Shown one piece after another: positions 51,416 to 61,780 of a stretch of DNA of 64,000 nt. The notes below the pieces were generated by a model that saw nothing but the letters and a program-made list of their open reading frames with translations, did not search any database and had not been told where the DNA came from. This DNA comes from JACKEQ01 sp041389565 (GTDB lineage Bacteria; Myxococcota_A; UBA796; GCA-2862545), in contig JAWKRP010000005.1 in NCBI GenBank assembly GCA_041389565.1, forward strand, positions 186,001-250,000. The letters run 5' to 3'. A program made the position numbers and the translations under genes. Every line of letters begins with the position of its first letter. Position 1 is the stretch's first letter.

Positions 51416-54400
51416 TCAGAAGCCAGAGCCCACCGACACCGAGAACCGCAGCCCGCCTGGATCGAGCTCGTTGGGAGCACCGTAGGCGAACCGGATCCCC
51501 GAGTCCCAGCGCGCGTCCCAGAGCGCGGCGGCGATCCTGAGCTCAGCGACGCCATCCGCGAGGACGGGAGCCGACGATCCCGTCCACACCGTCCCCAGGT
51601 GCCCGCCCACCTGGGCGAACAGCTCGTTCACCACGACGGGACCGATCGCATTGTCGAGGTCGCGCGCGAGCGGGAAGCGCCACGCCAGACCGCCCACCCC
51701 CGCGTGCTGCCCCGACACCGCGTACGGCGCGTAGCCGGGCATCTCGATGGAGCGCTGCACCCAGGCGGGACGCAGGGCGTAGGGATGATCGCCGCCCACG
51801 GGGAGGGCGTCCTCCGCATGGACGGGACGGTCGGTCAGCCCGATCGCGGCGTTCATCACCCATGCGTGCCCGTTGCCCCAGGCCGTGTCGACGACCACGT
51901 CCGAGGCCCACTCCGCACGGTGGTACGCGTACGTCTGCTCGCCCGCGGAGTCTCCCCGCGACAGCAGCACCCGAACGGCCGCACCCCGCTGGGTGTTCGA
52001 CGTGCGCAGGTCCCAGGCGTCCCCGGCCCGCAGGCCCACCGACAGCACGCGAGAGCTGAGCACCCGTCCGTACCGGTCGTCCGACTCGCGCCGGCTCGTG
52101 AAGCCCAGCAGGCCCACGTCGAACGCGACGTCCTCCGTGAACGGGAACGCCACCGTCACGCCGCCCGTCGAGATCATCCGGCGCGCGTCGTCGCCCGTTC
52201 GCCGGCCCACCCAGTGGCTCCCGTACACCGAGACGTCCGGCCAGAACCGGTGCATCTCCCAGGTCCCCTGGGCGTACGCGTCCGACCCGAGCCAGAACTG
52301 CCCGGTGAGCGTGTTCACCTCCACCGCGTCGCGCACCTTCAGGAAGGCCCCGAGCCGCGGGATCACGCGCCCGTCGAAGGCCCGATCGAGCCGGATCATC
52401 GGGCTCGCCGCGAGCCCCGTGAACGAACGGGCCGGCCGGTACGGGTGCCTCCGGACCTCGCCCGAAGCCACCGGAACGCGCTCCGACACCTCCTCCGGCG
52501 GACCGAACCGGTCGGTCACGTCGTCCCAGGCGAGCATCCAGCGGGGAATCCCGTACGACTTCCAGCCGAACGCCGTGAACCGCGTGTACAGCAGGTTCCC
52601 GTCGGGCGTCACGGACGGGCTGCACGCGCCGGTGGTCACCCGCGTCATCTGGTGCACCCGGCCGTCGGGCGCACGCCGGAAGATGTCGTACACCCCGTCG
52701 ACGTCGGCCGCGAACCAGATCGAGCCGTCGTCGGCCCACCACGGGTCGAGCTCCTCCCAGCGGTCGCGCATCAGCGGAGAGGCCGTTCCAGACGGGACGT
52801 CCGCGACCCACAGGTTCTGCTGGTGGTCGGTGTGGAGCGCGAACACCACCTGGGTGCCGTCGGGCGACCAGTCCGTGCCGGAAGCCCAGCTCCCGTCCGT
52901 GTGGTGGGTGAGCTCGCGTCGCTCGGACCCGTCCAGACGGGACACCACCACGTTCGACGACCCGTCGCGGTACTGCGTGTACGCCACCCACTCCCCGTCG
53001 GGCGACACGCTGGGGTCCATGGCGCGGAGCGTGCCGGGGATCGCCGTCATGCGCCTTCGCACCCGCTCGTGCCGACCTTCCAGCGACTCCACCTCCGCGC
53101 GACCCCCGTGATCGCGGACCCGCTCGGTGCCCGGCGTGAGATCCACCCGGTAGAGCTGGGTCCACTGCCACTTCCGCGGGCCGAGCCGAACCCGGTCGAG
53201 CCCCTCCCATCCGGCGGTCACCACCTCGTCGCGCCCCGGCACGAAGTCGAGGGCGGCCGAGTAGCGGGACGGGAGCCAGACGCTCATCCGGGAGTCGCGC
53301 GCCCGCTGCTCGTGCGTGAGGTCGTAGTCCGGGACCTCGCCGGCGAAGGCCGTCCACATGCCCTCGTCGAGCGCCCGGATCTCGATCCACCCCGACCGCT
53401 GCCGGCCGAACCACTTCCCGTCGGGAGAGTACCGCGCGTACAGGTTCAGCGTGCCGGTGGACTCCCGCTTCGACTCCACCTCCGCGGGGCCCTTCGCGGC
53501 CCACCAGTCGCGGGTCCACGGGTCCTGGGAGGTCCACGACAGCTCCCACGTCGACAGCTCCTCCCCTTCCACGGGACCCCGTGCCCGCACACTGGCGAGC
53601 TGGGCCTCCACCTCGGCCGCGAGGTCGGCCTCGAACGCGTCCTTCAACGTCGCGAGGGACTCGCCCACCACCTCCTCGAAGACACCGTCCCAGTCGAGGC
53701 GGAAGCGGGCCGAGGACCGATCCATCACGCGCCGCCAGGCCTCGTCGCCGTACCGCGCCGCGAACCACCGGTGGAAGGCGTAGCCCTGCTGGTACGCCCG
53801 CTCGCCGTCGTACCAGTCGTCGAGGAAGCGCTCGGTCCCCCATTCGTCCTCCGTGAGGAGGCGGCCTCCCATCACGCTGGCCCGCAGCGTCATGTCCCGG
53901 GCCGGGGTCCACCAGTTCACCCCGATGCGCTCGGACCAGAACTCGGCGGCGCCCTCGCTCCACCAGTGCGGGGAGGGGTCGGACAGGTCGACCTCGAAGC
54001 CCCACTGGTTCGCGCCGTCCTCCACGAGCACGCCCGTCTCGACCCCGAAGCTCCCGGCCGCCTCCGCGAGCCACCCTGCCTTCTTCAGCGTGAACACGTG
54101 GGCGAGCTCGTGGGCGAGGAGGTCCTCCACCCAGTCCACGCGGCCGCGCATGCGCGCGAGCTCGGGACCGGGGTTGCCGGAGAACACGATCCAGTCCTGG
54201 GGCGTGAGCGTGAAGCCCCGCAGCCGGTCGGTGTCTTCGAGGACCACGATGTGGATGCGCTCGTTCGGGAAGACCCCGACCTCGGAGGCCAGGCGCAGCC
54301 ACGTGTCGTCGGCGATCACGGCGAGGCGGTCGGCGGTGCCCTTCCCGCTCGCCCAGCGCGGGTGGTCGGGGCGCTTGCGCGACTCCGGGTAGTGGATGGC

Positions 54401-54499
54401 GAAGTGCTCGGTCTCGACGGTGTGCCACCGGAGGTCCGGGTGGTTGTGGTCCATCGCGTAGCGGCCGGCGAACGCGACCCCGAGCACGAGCCCTACCAC
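51416..54499 (-). CDS. Fusion of HELAH metalloprotease, TolB-like propeller and C-terminal beta-barrel
   Basis: The 1027-residue product begins with a short hydrophobic signal (MVGLVLGVAFAG). Residues about 25-300 hold a gluzincin-type protease: HELAHVFTLKKAGW with the HExxH motif, and WWSEGAAEFWSERIG with a downstream Glu as likely third zinc ligand, as in the peptidase MA family. A middle part (about 360-720) shows PD40/TolB-like blades (DPSVSPDGEWVAYTQYRDGS, TDWSPDGTQVVFAL, CSPSVTPDGNLLYTRF). The last 300 residues are alternating strands ending in GLRFSVSVGSGF, as in outer-membrane barrels. The GTG start overlaps the previous gene by seven bases; GAGG lies upstream. An outer-membrane-anchored protease is inferred. 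Confidence 0.87.
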   Translation of the reverse strand: MVGLVLGVAFAGRYAMDHNHPDLRWHTVETEHFAIHYPESRKRPDHPRWASGKGTADRLAVIADDTWLRLASEVGVFPNERIHIVVLEDTDRLRGFTLTPQDWIVFSGNPGPELARMRGRVDWVEDLLAHELAHVFTLKKAGWLAEAAGSFGVETGVLVEDGANQWGFEVDLSDPSPHWWSEGAAEFWSERIGVNWWTPARDMTLRASVMGGRLLTEDEWGTERFLDDWYDGERAYQQGYAFHRWFAARYGDEAWRRVMDRSSARFRLDWDGVFEEVVGESLATLKDAFEADLAAEVEAQLASVRARGPVEGEELSTWELSWTSQDPWTRDWWAAKGPAEVESKRESTGTLNLYARYSPDGKWFGRQRSGWIEIRALDEGMWTAFAGEVPDYDLTHEQRARDSRMSVWLPSRYSAALDFVPGRDEVVTAGWEGLDRVRLGPRKWQWTQLYRVDLTPGTERVRDHGGRAEVESLEGRHERVRRRMTAIPGTLRAMDPSVSPDGEWVAYTQYRDGSSNVVVSRLDGSERRELTHHTDGSWASGTDWSPDGTQVVFALHTDHQQNLWVADVPSGTASPLMRDRWEELDPWWADDGSIWFAADVDGVYDIFRRAPDGRVHQMTRVTTGACSPSVTPDGNLLYTRFTAFGWKSYGIPRWMLAWDDVTDRFGPPEEVSERVPVASGEVRRHPYRPARSFTGLAASPMIRLDRAFDGRVIPRLGAFLKVRDAVEVNTLTGQFWLGSDAYAQGTWEMHRFWPDVSVYGSHWVGRRTGDDARRMISTGGVTVAFPFTEDVAFDVGLLGFTSRRESDDRYGRVLSSRVLSVGLRAGDAWDLRTSNTQRGAAVRVLLSRGDSAGEQTYAYHRAEWASDVVVDTAWGNGHAWVMNAAIGLTDRPVHAEDALPVGGDHPYALRPAWVQRSIEMPGYAPYAVSGQHAGVGGLAWRFPLARDLDNAIGPVVVNELFAQVGGHLGTVWTGSSAPVLADGVAELRIAAALWDARWDSGIRFAYGAPNELDPGGLRFSVSVGSGF

Positions 54500-55407
54500 C
54501 GCACCCTCGCGGAGAGCCCGGCCACACGGGCCTTCGCGGGGTGGACCTCGTCGAGACGCACGAACGTGTCGTCCTCCCCCACGACCGACCAGCGGAGACG
54601 CCCCTCCAGCTCGACCCCGCGCGTCAGGTGCAGCAGCGCCCGCCCACCCACGTCGACCGATGCACCCGCGCTTCCGTCGACGCGCTGGAGTGCGCCCTCG
54701 GAGCCACCGGGACCGGGGTCCGCGGCCCTCACCGCGAGCCGGCCCACCGCGCGGGCACCCGGCCCGAGCGCGAGCGGACCGGCCTGGACGAGCACCTCCA
54801 CGTCGACGGACCCCTGATCTCCGGGCTTCACGCGCCCGTCCCGCCATCCGACCCGCCCCGCGAACCGGTGGACCGCCTCGACCCGCGTCAGGAACAGCAG
54901 CCCGTCCATCCCACGCCGGGCATCGACCGCCATCCGCAGATCCCCGGTGCCCGTGGTGAGCGGCACGCGCCCGGGCACCTCCAGGCTGCCGCCGTCGAAC
55001 CCCACGGGCACGCGCCCCGCGACCTCCAGCCCCACGGACCCGAAGGGTGCCTCGTTCCGGTGCAGCGCGAACCGACCGCCGATCTCGCCCGTGCCGAAGC
55101 CCGTCTGCAGCACGTACCCGGTGGCGCGCGTCCACGGGAGCGAGCCGAACAGCTCCCAGCCGGGCGCGACCCCGTACCGCACGCCCACCTGCACGGTGTC
55201 GGTGCGCCACGGAACGTCGAGCGGCACGCTGCGACCGCGCGACGACCACGCCGCCGCAGCCACCGAGTGGTCGACGCCCACCTCGAGCTCCGTCCACCCC
55301 TTCGGGAGCACGATCGACCGCTCGTTCTCACGGGAGGGCAGCGGCTCGCGCGACGACCGCACCCCGAACCCGGCCCACGCGGAGGCGAACAGGACGAGCG
55401 CGATCAC
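54493..55407 (-). CDS. Outer-membrane barrel-like protein upstream of the protease-barrel gene
   Basis: The 304-residue product starts MIALVLFASAWAGFGV, a signal of about 12 residues. It has many alternating strands (LEVGVDHSVAAAAWSSRG, DTVQVGVRYGVAPGWELFGS, GEIGGRFALHRNEAPFG, GASVDVGGRALLHLTRGV) and ends GLSARVRW with a terminal aromatic. A ten-plus-stranded outer-membrane barrel is likely. Its stop codon overlaps the start of the protease gene, so both are probably made together. The family is not identified. Confidence 0.75.
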   Translation of the reverse strand: MIALVLFASAWAGFGVRSSREPLPSRENERSIVLPKGWTELEVGVDHSVAAAAWSSRGRSVPLDVPWRTDTVQVGVRYGVAPGWELFGSLPWTRATGYVLQTGFGTGEIGGRFALHRNEAPFGSVGLEVAGRVPVGFDGGSLEVPGRVPLTTGTGDLRMAVDARRGMDGLLFLTRVEAVHRFAGRVGWRDGRVKPGDQGSVDVEVLVQAGPLALGPGARAVGRLAVRAADPGPGGSEGALQRVDGSAGASVDVGGRALLHLTRGVELEGRLRWSVVGEDDTFVRLDEVHPAKARVAGLSARVRW

Positions 55408-55413
55408 CCGACC

Positions 55414-55698
55414 TCAGGCCCCACGGATCCTCGCGATGATCGACAACACGGCGCTGCCGAACACCATGACGACGAGCATCCCGAGGGTGCTGCCCCACGC
55501 CATGCCCATGGTGAAGGCCTCGTTGAAGTTCTTCGCCACGAACAGGCACGCGACGATCGAGACCGCCACCGACAGCAGGTAGCAGATCAGGATCGTGAAG
55601 CACCCCGTGAAACAGCCCGTCATGATGGCTGCGAACTGGTCGAGCCACCACTCCTTGTCCCGAGGGATCTTGTTCCAGAGATCGATGATCTTCTGCAC
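55414..55698 (-). CDS. Small two-span membrane protein
   Basis: The 94-residue protein has a charged amphipathic N-terminus (KIIDLWNKIPRDKEWWLDQF) and then two long hydrophobic spans (MTGCFTGCFTILICYLLSVAV, shortened here to its centre FTGCFTILICYLLSV, and TLGMLVVMVFGSAVLSIIAR). The start is GTG. The gene is six bases upstream of the barrel gene, which makes it the first gene of the barrel-protease operon. Two Cys lie in the first span. Function unknown. Confidence 0.7.
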   Translation of the reverse strand: MQKIIDLWNKIPRDKEWWLDQFAAIMTGCFTGCFTILICYLLSVAVSIVACLFVAKNFNEAFTMGMAWGSTLGMLVVMVFGSAVLSIIARIRGA

Positions 55699-55722
55699 AG
55701 GGTCAGGCTAGCATGCTGCCCG

Positions 55723-57519
<1,797 letters not shown>

Positions 57520-57604
57520 CGTTGGCGTCGTGCCCGCGCGTCGGGCGGGACTGCGCCGGGCAACCGCGCTACATCGAGCGAGCACCCCGGAGAACGCGCG
57601 CGAC

Positions 57605-59344
57605 ATGTGGTGGATGCTCACCGCGACAGCCTCGACGCTCGTGCTGGGGGAGCCGGGCTTCCGCGCTCCCGACGGCATCGCGACGGCCCGCGTGGCGAAC
57701 GACGGCACCGCGTGGGTGATGTCGCCGCGCGGAGAGATCGCGGGCTTCGACCCCAAGGGGCACCTGCGCACCACGTTCCAGGCGTGCCCCGACCGCGCGC
57801 CCCACCTGTTCTTCGTGATCGACCCCTCCGGAACGCGTGCGGGCGTCGACTGCGGGCCCACGTTCCGCGTGCTCGCGCTCCCCACGGGCGAGCTGCAGTT
57901 CGAGGTGGGCGCGTTCACGACCGATGCCGCGTTCTCTCCCGACGGCCGCAAGCTGGCGCTGCTCGGTGAGCGCATCGTCGACGGCGTGTCCGAAGCCACG
58001 TCGAACCTGCTCCGCTACGACGCCACGTCGGGGGCCCCGCTCGACCCCATCGAGTCGGACTGGGAGGCGATCTGGGGCGTCGAAGGCGGGTGGATCGGCG
58101 CGACCACGCGGGAGCGCGAAGACGGTCCGCTGTACGTCGAGGGGCGCATCCAGGTGGGCGTGAGCACGCTCAACTGGCGCTGGCTCGCGCCGGTCGAGCA
58201 GCGCACCACGTCCGACTGGGGCCCGCGCGAAGCCGTGGCGGTGATGGACGGCGGGACGCGCGTCTGCGTGCAGGTCGACTTCGGCGGAGCCTGTCTGGAC
58301 GGGCGCACGGGCGGTCCACGCAACTTCTGGAGCGTGCCGAAGGCCGATCGACGCGACGCCACCCGCGCACAGCCCCATCCCGACGGGCTCGCGATGGGCA
58401 CGGAGATCTGGTTCGAGCGCCTCGACGGCGTGTACCACTGGGGCATGGACGGCTCGCCCGAGCGCCTGCCGCGTGGCGCGTCCATCGCGGTCGCCGACAC
58501 CGCGGGCAAGTACCGCTACCGCGTCGAGCAGGCGCGGCTGGTGCCGGTCGACGCCACCGGCCGCGACGACCACGACGCGCTGTGGGGCCTGCCCGTCGCG
58601 GTCGACCGTACGGCGGATGGTCAGGAGCTGCTCATCGCCGACGAGCGCGGGCGCGTGTTCCTCCAGAAGCTGGCGGGGGGCGTGCGACGCATCGAGGGCT
58701 CCGCCGACCGCGTGAAGCTCGCGCCCGACGGGTCGAGCGCCTGGCTGTTCGAAGAAGGCGAGCCGACGCGCGTGGTGTCGCTGTCCACGCTGGAGGGCCC
58801 GGCCACACGGCGCTCTCCGGTGGTGGCCTTCGAAGGGGGCCGCACGTACGCGGTCGAATACGAGGGGGAGGTGCCGTGGCTCACCGAGCTCGGCGAGAAG
58901 AACCGCCTGGTCCCGCTCCCCGAAGCGCTCGAGATCACGGGGCTCCAGGCGGCGGGCGACCTCGTGCTCGTGGAGTACGGGCAGGACGACGCGTGGCAGC
59001 TCTACAAGCCCGGTACGCTGGGTCCGCTCACCGCACAGCCCTTCGCGGACCAGACCGATCTGCTGCTCACCCGCGACGGCGTGCTGGGGGTCGCGGAGGA
59101 TCCGGGCGGCTGGCGGGTGGGCTCGCACGTGGTGCCGTGGACGTCCGTGGTCCGATTCCTCGGGACGGGCACCCAGTTCATCGAGCTCCCGGTCGACGCC
59201 ACGAGCGTGGAGGTGCGCGACCACCTCACGGGGGCGTTGCGCGAGACCCACGAGCTCCCGGGCCGCTGGAGCCACGTCTGGACGCGCGACCGCCTCGCGA
59301 TCGTCGCGCTGCGCGACGGCCGCCTCGTGCTGCTGGATCTCTGA
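57605..59344 (+). CDS. Exported propeller-like protein
   Basis: The 579-residue product begins MWWMLTATASTLVLGEPGFR, a short signal-like stretch. It then has blades of a beta-propeller with phrases such as GTAWVMSPRGEIAGFD, FTTDAAFSPDGRKLALLGER, GQELLIADERGRVFLQKLAG and DRVKLAPDGSSAWLFEEG. No catalytic motif is seen. It follows the Ser/Thr kinase gene after 85 bases on the same strand, so it may report envelope status to the kinase or be its client; that is inference. An ATG was chosen because the upstream in-frame sequence is Arg/Ala-rich and not signal-like. Confidence 0.75.
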   Translation: MWWMLTATASTLVLGEPGFRAPDGIATARVANDGTAWVMSPRGEIAGFDPKGHLRTTFQACPDRAPHLFFVIDPSGTRAGVDCGPTFRVLALPTGELQFEVGAFTTDAAFSPDGRKLALLGERIVDGVSEATSNLLRYDATSGAPLDPIESDWEAIWGVEGGWIGATTREREDGPLYVEGRIQVGVSTLNWRWLAPVEQRTTSDWGPREAVAVMDGGTRVCVQVDFGGACLDGRTGGPRNFWSVPKADRRDATRAQPHPDGLAMGTEIWFERLDGVYHWGMDGSPERLPRGASIAVADTAGKYRYRVEQARLVPVDATGRDDHDALWGLPVAVDRTADGQELLIADERGRVFLQKLAGGVRRIEGSADRVKLAPDGSSAWLFEEGEPTRVVSLSTLEGPATRRSPVVAFEGGRTYAVEYEGEVPWLTELGEKNRLVPLPEALEITGLQAAGDLVLVEYGQDDAWQLYKPGTLGPLTAQPFADQTDLLLTRDGVLGVAEDPGGWRVGSHVVPWTSVVRFLGTGTQFIELPVDATSVEVRDHLTGALRETHELPGRWSHVWTRDRLAIVALRDGRLVLLDL

Positions 59345-59395
59345 GTTCCTTCCGGCGTCCATCCCCGGTTCACACCGCGCGGAGACAGTGCGTCC

Positions 59396-60109
59396 ATGGA
59401 AGCCCAGCGCCCCACAGCCGTCGTGCTCGCCACCACCGCCGCGCTCTACCTGGCGTTCGCGCTCGTCCCCGCCGGGCTCGCGGTGGCCGGGGCGGGTGGC
59501 TGGCTCTGGCAGCGCGCGAGCCTCCCGTCGAACGCGCACTTCACCCCGCTCGTCGACGGGCTCGGGGTGCTCGCGCTCGTCGGGGTCGCGCTCACCGCGC
59601 TGCTGTCGGTCGTGCCGGCCTTCGTGCTCGGGGTTCGCAGGCTGCCGCGGGATCTGAGGCTCGGCGTGGGCGTCGCGCTGCTGACCCTCCATGTGCCCGT
59701 GATGATGGCCATGCTGGGCTCGGTGGCGGGCGTGGGCGTGCTCCCGCTCGTGCTCGACGGCGAGCGACTCGTGGGGAGGGCCGCGGAGACGGACGGTTCC
59801 CGCGCCGCCCTGCTGTACCGCGACAACGACGCGTGCACGTGGGCCGTGTACGTGAGCGAGCCGCTCGACCCCATCGCGCTCGAGCAGTCCCGCGTGCGGT
59901 GCGACTGCCGCGCCATGCGCGAGGCCCACGTGGTCTGGCGCGCTGCCGACCCCGAGCTGCTCGACCCGACCGGGAGCCCGTTCACGTGCCCGCCGCCCCC
60001 GTCCACGTGTGCGTCGGCGAACGGGCCGCTGTGGCTGGCGATGCTCGTGCCGCTCGCGCTCGTCGCGCGCCGCAGACGGGCCGTCAGGGCCCCTTGCCGG
60101 GCTGCTTGA
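59396..60109 (+). CDS. Multi-span membrane protein with Cys-rich end and MYXO-CTERM-like tail
   Basis: The 237-residue protein has three or four hydrophobic spans in its first half (VLATTAALYLAFALVPAGLA; VLALVGVALTALLSVVPAF; LGVGVALLTLHVPVMMAMLG). A soluble segment with Cys (DACTWAV, RCDCRAM, FTCPPPPSTC) follows, then a last span PLWLAMLVPLALVA and RRRR. The end looks like a MYXO-CTERM sorting tail, an odd feature for a protein that already has several spans. Its last 26 bases overlap the 3' end of the convergent DUF547 gene. Not otherwise recognised. Confidence 0.7.
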   Translation: MEAQRPTAVVLATTAALYLAFALVPAGLAVAGAGGWLWQRASLPSNAHFTPLVDGLGVLALVGVALTALLSVVPAFVLGVRRLPRDLRLGVGVALLTLHVPVMMAMLGSVAGVGVLPLVLDGERLVGRAAETDGSRAALLYRDNDACTWAVYVSEPLDPIALEQSRVRCDCRAMREAHVVWRAADPELLDPTGSPFTCPPPPSTCASANGPLWLAMLVPLALVARRRRAVRAPCRAA

Positions 60110-60890
60110 TCAGCGACCAGTCGTACGGGATGAACTCGATCTTCGCGTCGGCCGGCACCTCGTCGCGGTAGCCGTGGATGAACGCGGCCGCGCCCCCGGC
60201 CGCCTCGAAGTCCTTCTCGTACCACTCGAAGATCTGGCTGATCTCCCACACGCCTTCGGCGCCCTCCTTCGGACGCACCTTCTGCGGGTGGTTCACGAAC
60301 CGGGTGGTCTGCTCGTCGAGGAACGCGTCGAGGTTCTCGGGCAGGAAGGCGGTCTGCGGGAAGATCGGGCACCCGCCGGACTGGCAGTTCAGCGCGAAGT
60401 GGATGCGGGGATCGTTGAAGCGCGGCCGGATGACCGAGTTCTCGAGCCGGTAGAGGTCGAGCTTGCGCCCCCCGATGTTGTACCGGGTGTAGAAGAAGTA
60501 CTCGACCTTGATGTCGTCGACGCTGTTGAGCCCGGGACGGTCGATCACACCGCGGATCGCGAGCGCGTTGTACGTGTTGATGTAGTACGCCATCTCGTCC
60601 CACTTCGTGGGGAAGAGCGCCGGGCTCGACTCCGGCGACACGCGCGCGATGTAGCCCGTGAACCGGTCGAGCTCCTCGCGATCGGCCTTGATCGCCGCGT
60701 AGTCGATGAGCCCGTTCTCGTCGACCCGCCCCTCGAGGACCTCGCTGAACAGCTCGTTCGGGAACTGCCCGGCCTCCGGCGCCTCCTTCACGACGACGAG
60801 CGGCTTCTCGTACTTGAAGCAGCCCGCCACGAGCGGCGCGAACGTGAGGACCAGGGAACCGAGCACGGCACGAGGAGACGGCAGACGCAT
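60084..60890 (-). CDS. DUF547 lipoprotein
   Basis: The 268-residue product has a lipoprotein signal (VLTFAPLVAGCFKYEK, Cys24) and the DUF547 domain: VDENGLIDYAAIKADREELD, AYYINTYNALAIRGVI, IHFALNCQSGGCPIFPQTAF, YDWSLIKQ at the end. The ALNC..GGCP cluster and NTYNA are family hallmarks. DUF547 has a papain-like fold in recent views, but activity is unproven; the retained Cys and His fit a thiol hydrolase or transglutaminase-like fold. It overlaps the convergent membrane-protein gene by 26 bases. Confidence 0.9.
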   Translation of the reverse strand: MRLPSPRAVLGSLVLTFAPLVAGCFKYEKPLVVVKEAPEAGQFPNELFSEVLEGRVDENGLIDYAAIKADREELDRFTGYIARVSPESSPALFPTKWDEMAYYINTYNALAIRGVIDRPGLNSVDDIKVEYFFYTRYNIGGRKLDLYRLENSVIRPRFNDPRIHFALNCQSGGCPIFPQTAFLPENLDAFLDEQTTRFVNHPQKVRPKEGAEGVWEISQIFEWYEKDFEAAGGAAAFIHGYRDEVPADAKIEFIPYDWSLIKQPGKGP

Positions 60891-60982
60891 CCATCCTCCG
60901 GGGAGTGGCGGGACACTACCACTACGGCACGGAGCGTCGCCCGGATCTCCCGGAACGCGTCGTTCCCGGCTATGTCGGCCCC

Positions 60983-61774
60983 GTGACGACCGGTCTGCTG
61001 ATCGACACCGACCCTGCGCTCGGCCTGCCCCTGTCCGACGTGGACGACGCCATCGCGATCCACTTCGCGGTGTGCGCCGGGCTCCGCATCGACGGGCTCA
61101 CCACGTGCTTCGGCAACGCGTCCGGCGGCGAGGTGCACGAGGTGGCGTGCGAGCTCGGCGCGCGCTTCGATCTGCCCGTGTACCGCGGGGCCGACGCGCC
61201 CGGACAGGTCTCCAGCCCCGCCGTGGACGCCCTGATCGCCCACCAAGGCACGGTGCTCGCGCTGGCCCCGCTCACGAACATCGCTGCCGCGCTGCTCCGG
61301 GGAGCCCGGTGGGAGCGGCTCATCGTGCTCGGCGGCACGAACCGGCGCCTGCCGAACCTCCGCCCGCTCCACACCACCGAGTTCAACCTCGCGCTCGACC
61401 CGGCGGCCGCCATCGTGGCGCTCGAGCGCTGCGACGTGCTGTTCCCGATGGACGTGTGTCGCCAGGTGTGGTTCGACCGCACGGATCTCGTGCACCTGCC
61501 GGACTGGATTCGCGACCGGTGCGCGCACTGGCTCCAGCTGGCGCCGCTGCTGACCGGCCGTCCCGCGTTCCACCCGTGGGACCTGCTCCCGGCCGTGTGG
61601 CTGCGGAACCCGGAGCTGTTCACGACGACCCGCGCTCGCCCCGTTCCCCGCTTCCTGCCTGGCTACCGCGGGTACCTGCGGTACGAGCCCGGAACCGTGG
61701 AGGTCGCCATCCGCGCCGACGACACGCGACTCAGGCGCTTCTGGGCGAGCGTCGTGCGCCCGGGAGGCGCGTAG
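60983..61774 (+). CDS. Nucleoside hydrolase (IUNH family)
   Basis: The 263-residue enzyme should cleave ribonucleosides into base and ribose. It shows LLIDTDPALGLPLSDVDDAI, a variant of the calcium-binding DTDPGxDDA motif with a longer loop before DVDDA, and VLALAPLTNIAAALL, LIVLGGTNRR, EFNLALDPAAAI (the N..xDP metal and sugar site) and FPMDVCRQV. The length is shorter than the usual 310. The GTG at 60983 gives the right N-terminus; another in-frame GTG at 60905 would leave only 14 bases between divergent genes. Specificity for purines or pyrimidines cannot be told. Confidence 0.9.
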   Translation: MTTGLLIDTDPALGLPLSDVDDAIAIHFAVCAGLRIDGLTTCFGNASGGEVHEVACELGARFDLPVYRGADAPGQVSSPAVDALIAHQGTVLALAPLTNIAAALLRGARWERLIVLGGTNRRLPNLRPLHTTEFNLALDPAAAIVALERCDVLFPMDVCRQVWFDRTDLVHLPDWIRDRCAHWLQLAPLLTGRPAFHPWDLLPAVWLRNPELFTTTRARPVPRFLPGYRGYLRYEPGTVEVAIRADDTRLRRFWASVVRPGGA

Positions 61775-61780
61775 GGCCCG

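Noticed and set aside
51044..54817. A 1257-codon plus-strand open frame opposite the protease-propeller-barrel gene
   Set aside because: It is Pro/Arg/His-rich without motifs, while the minus strand shows HELAH, propeller and barrel patterns.
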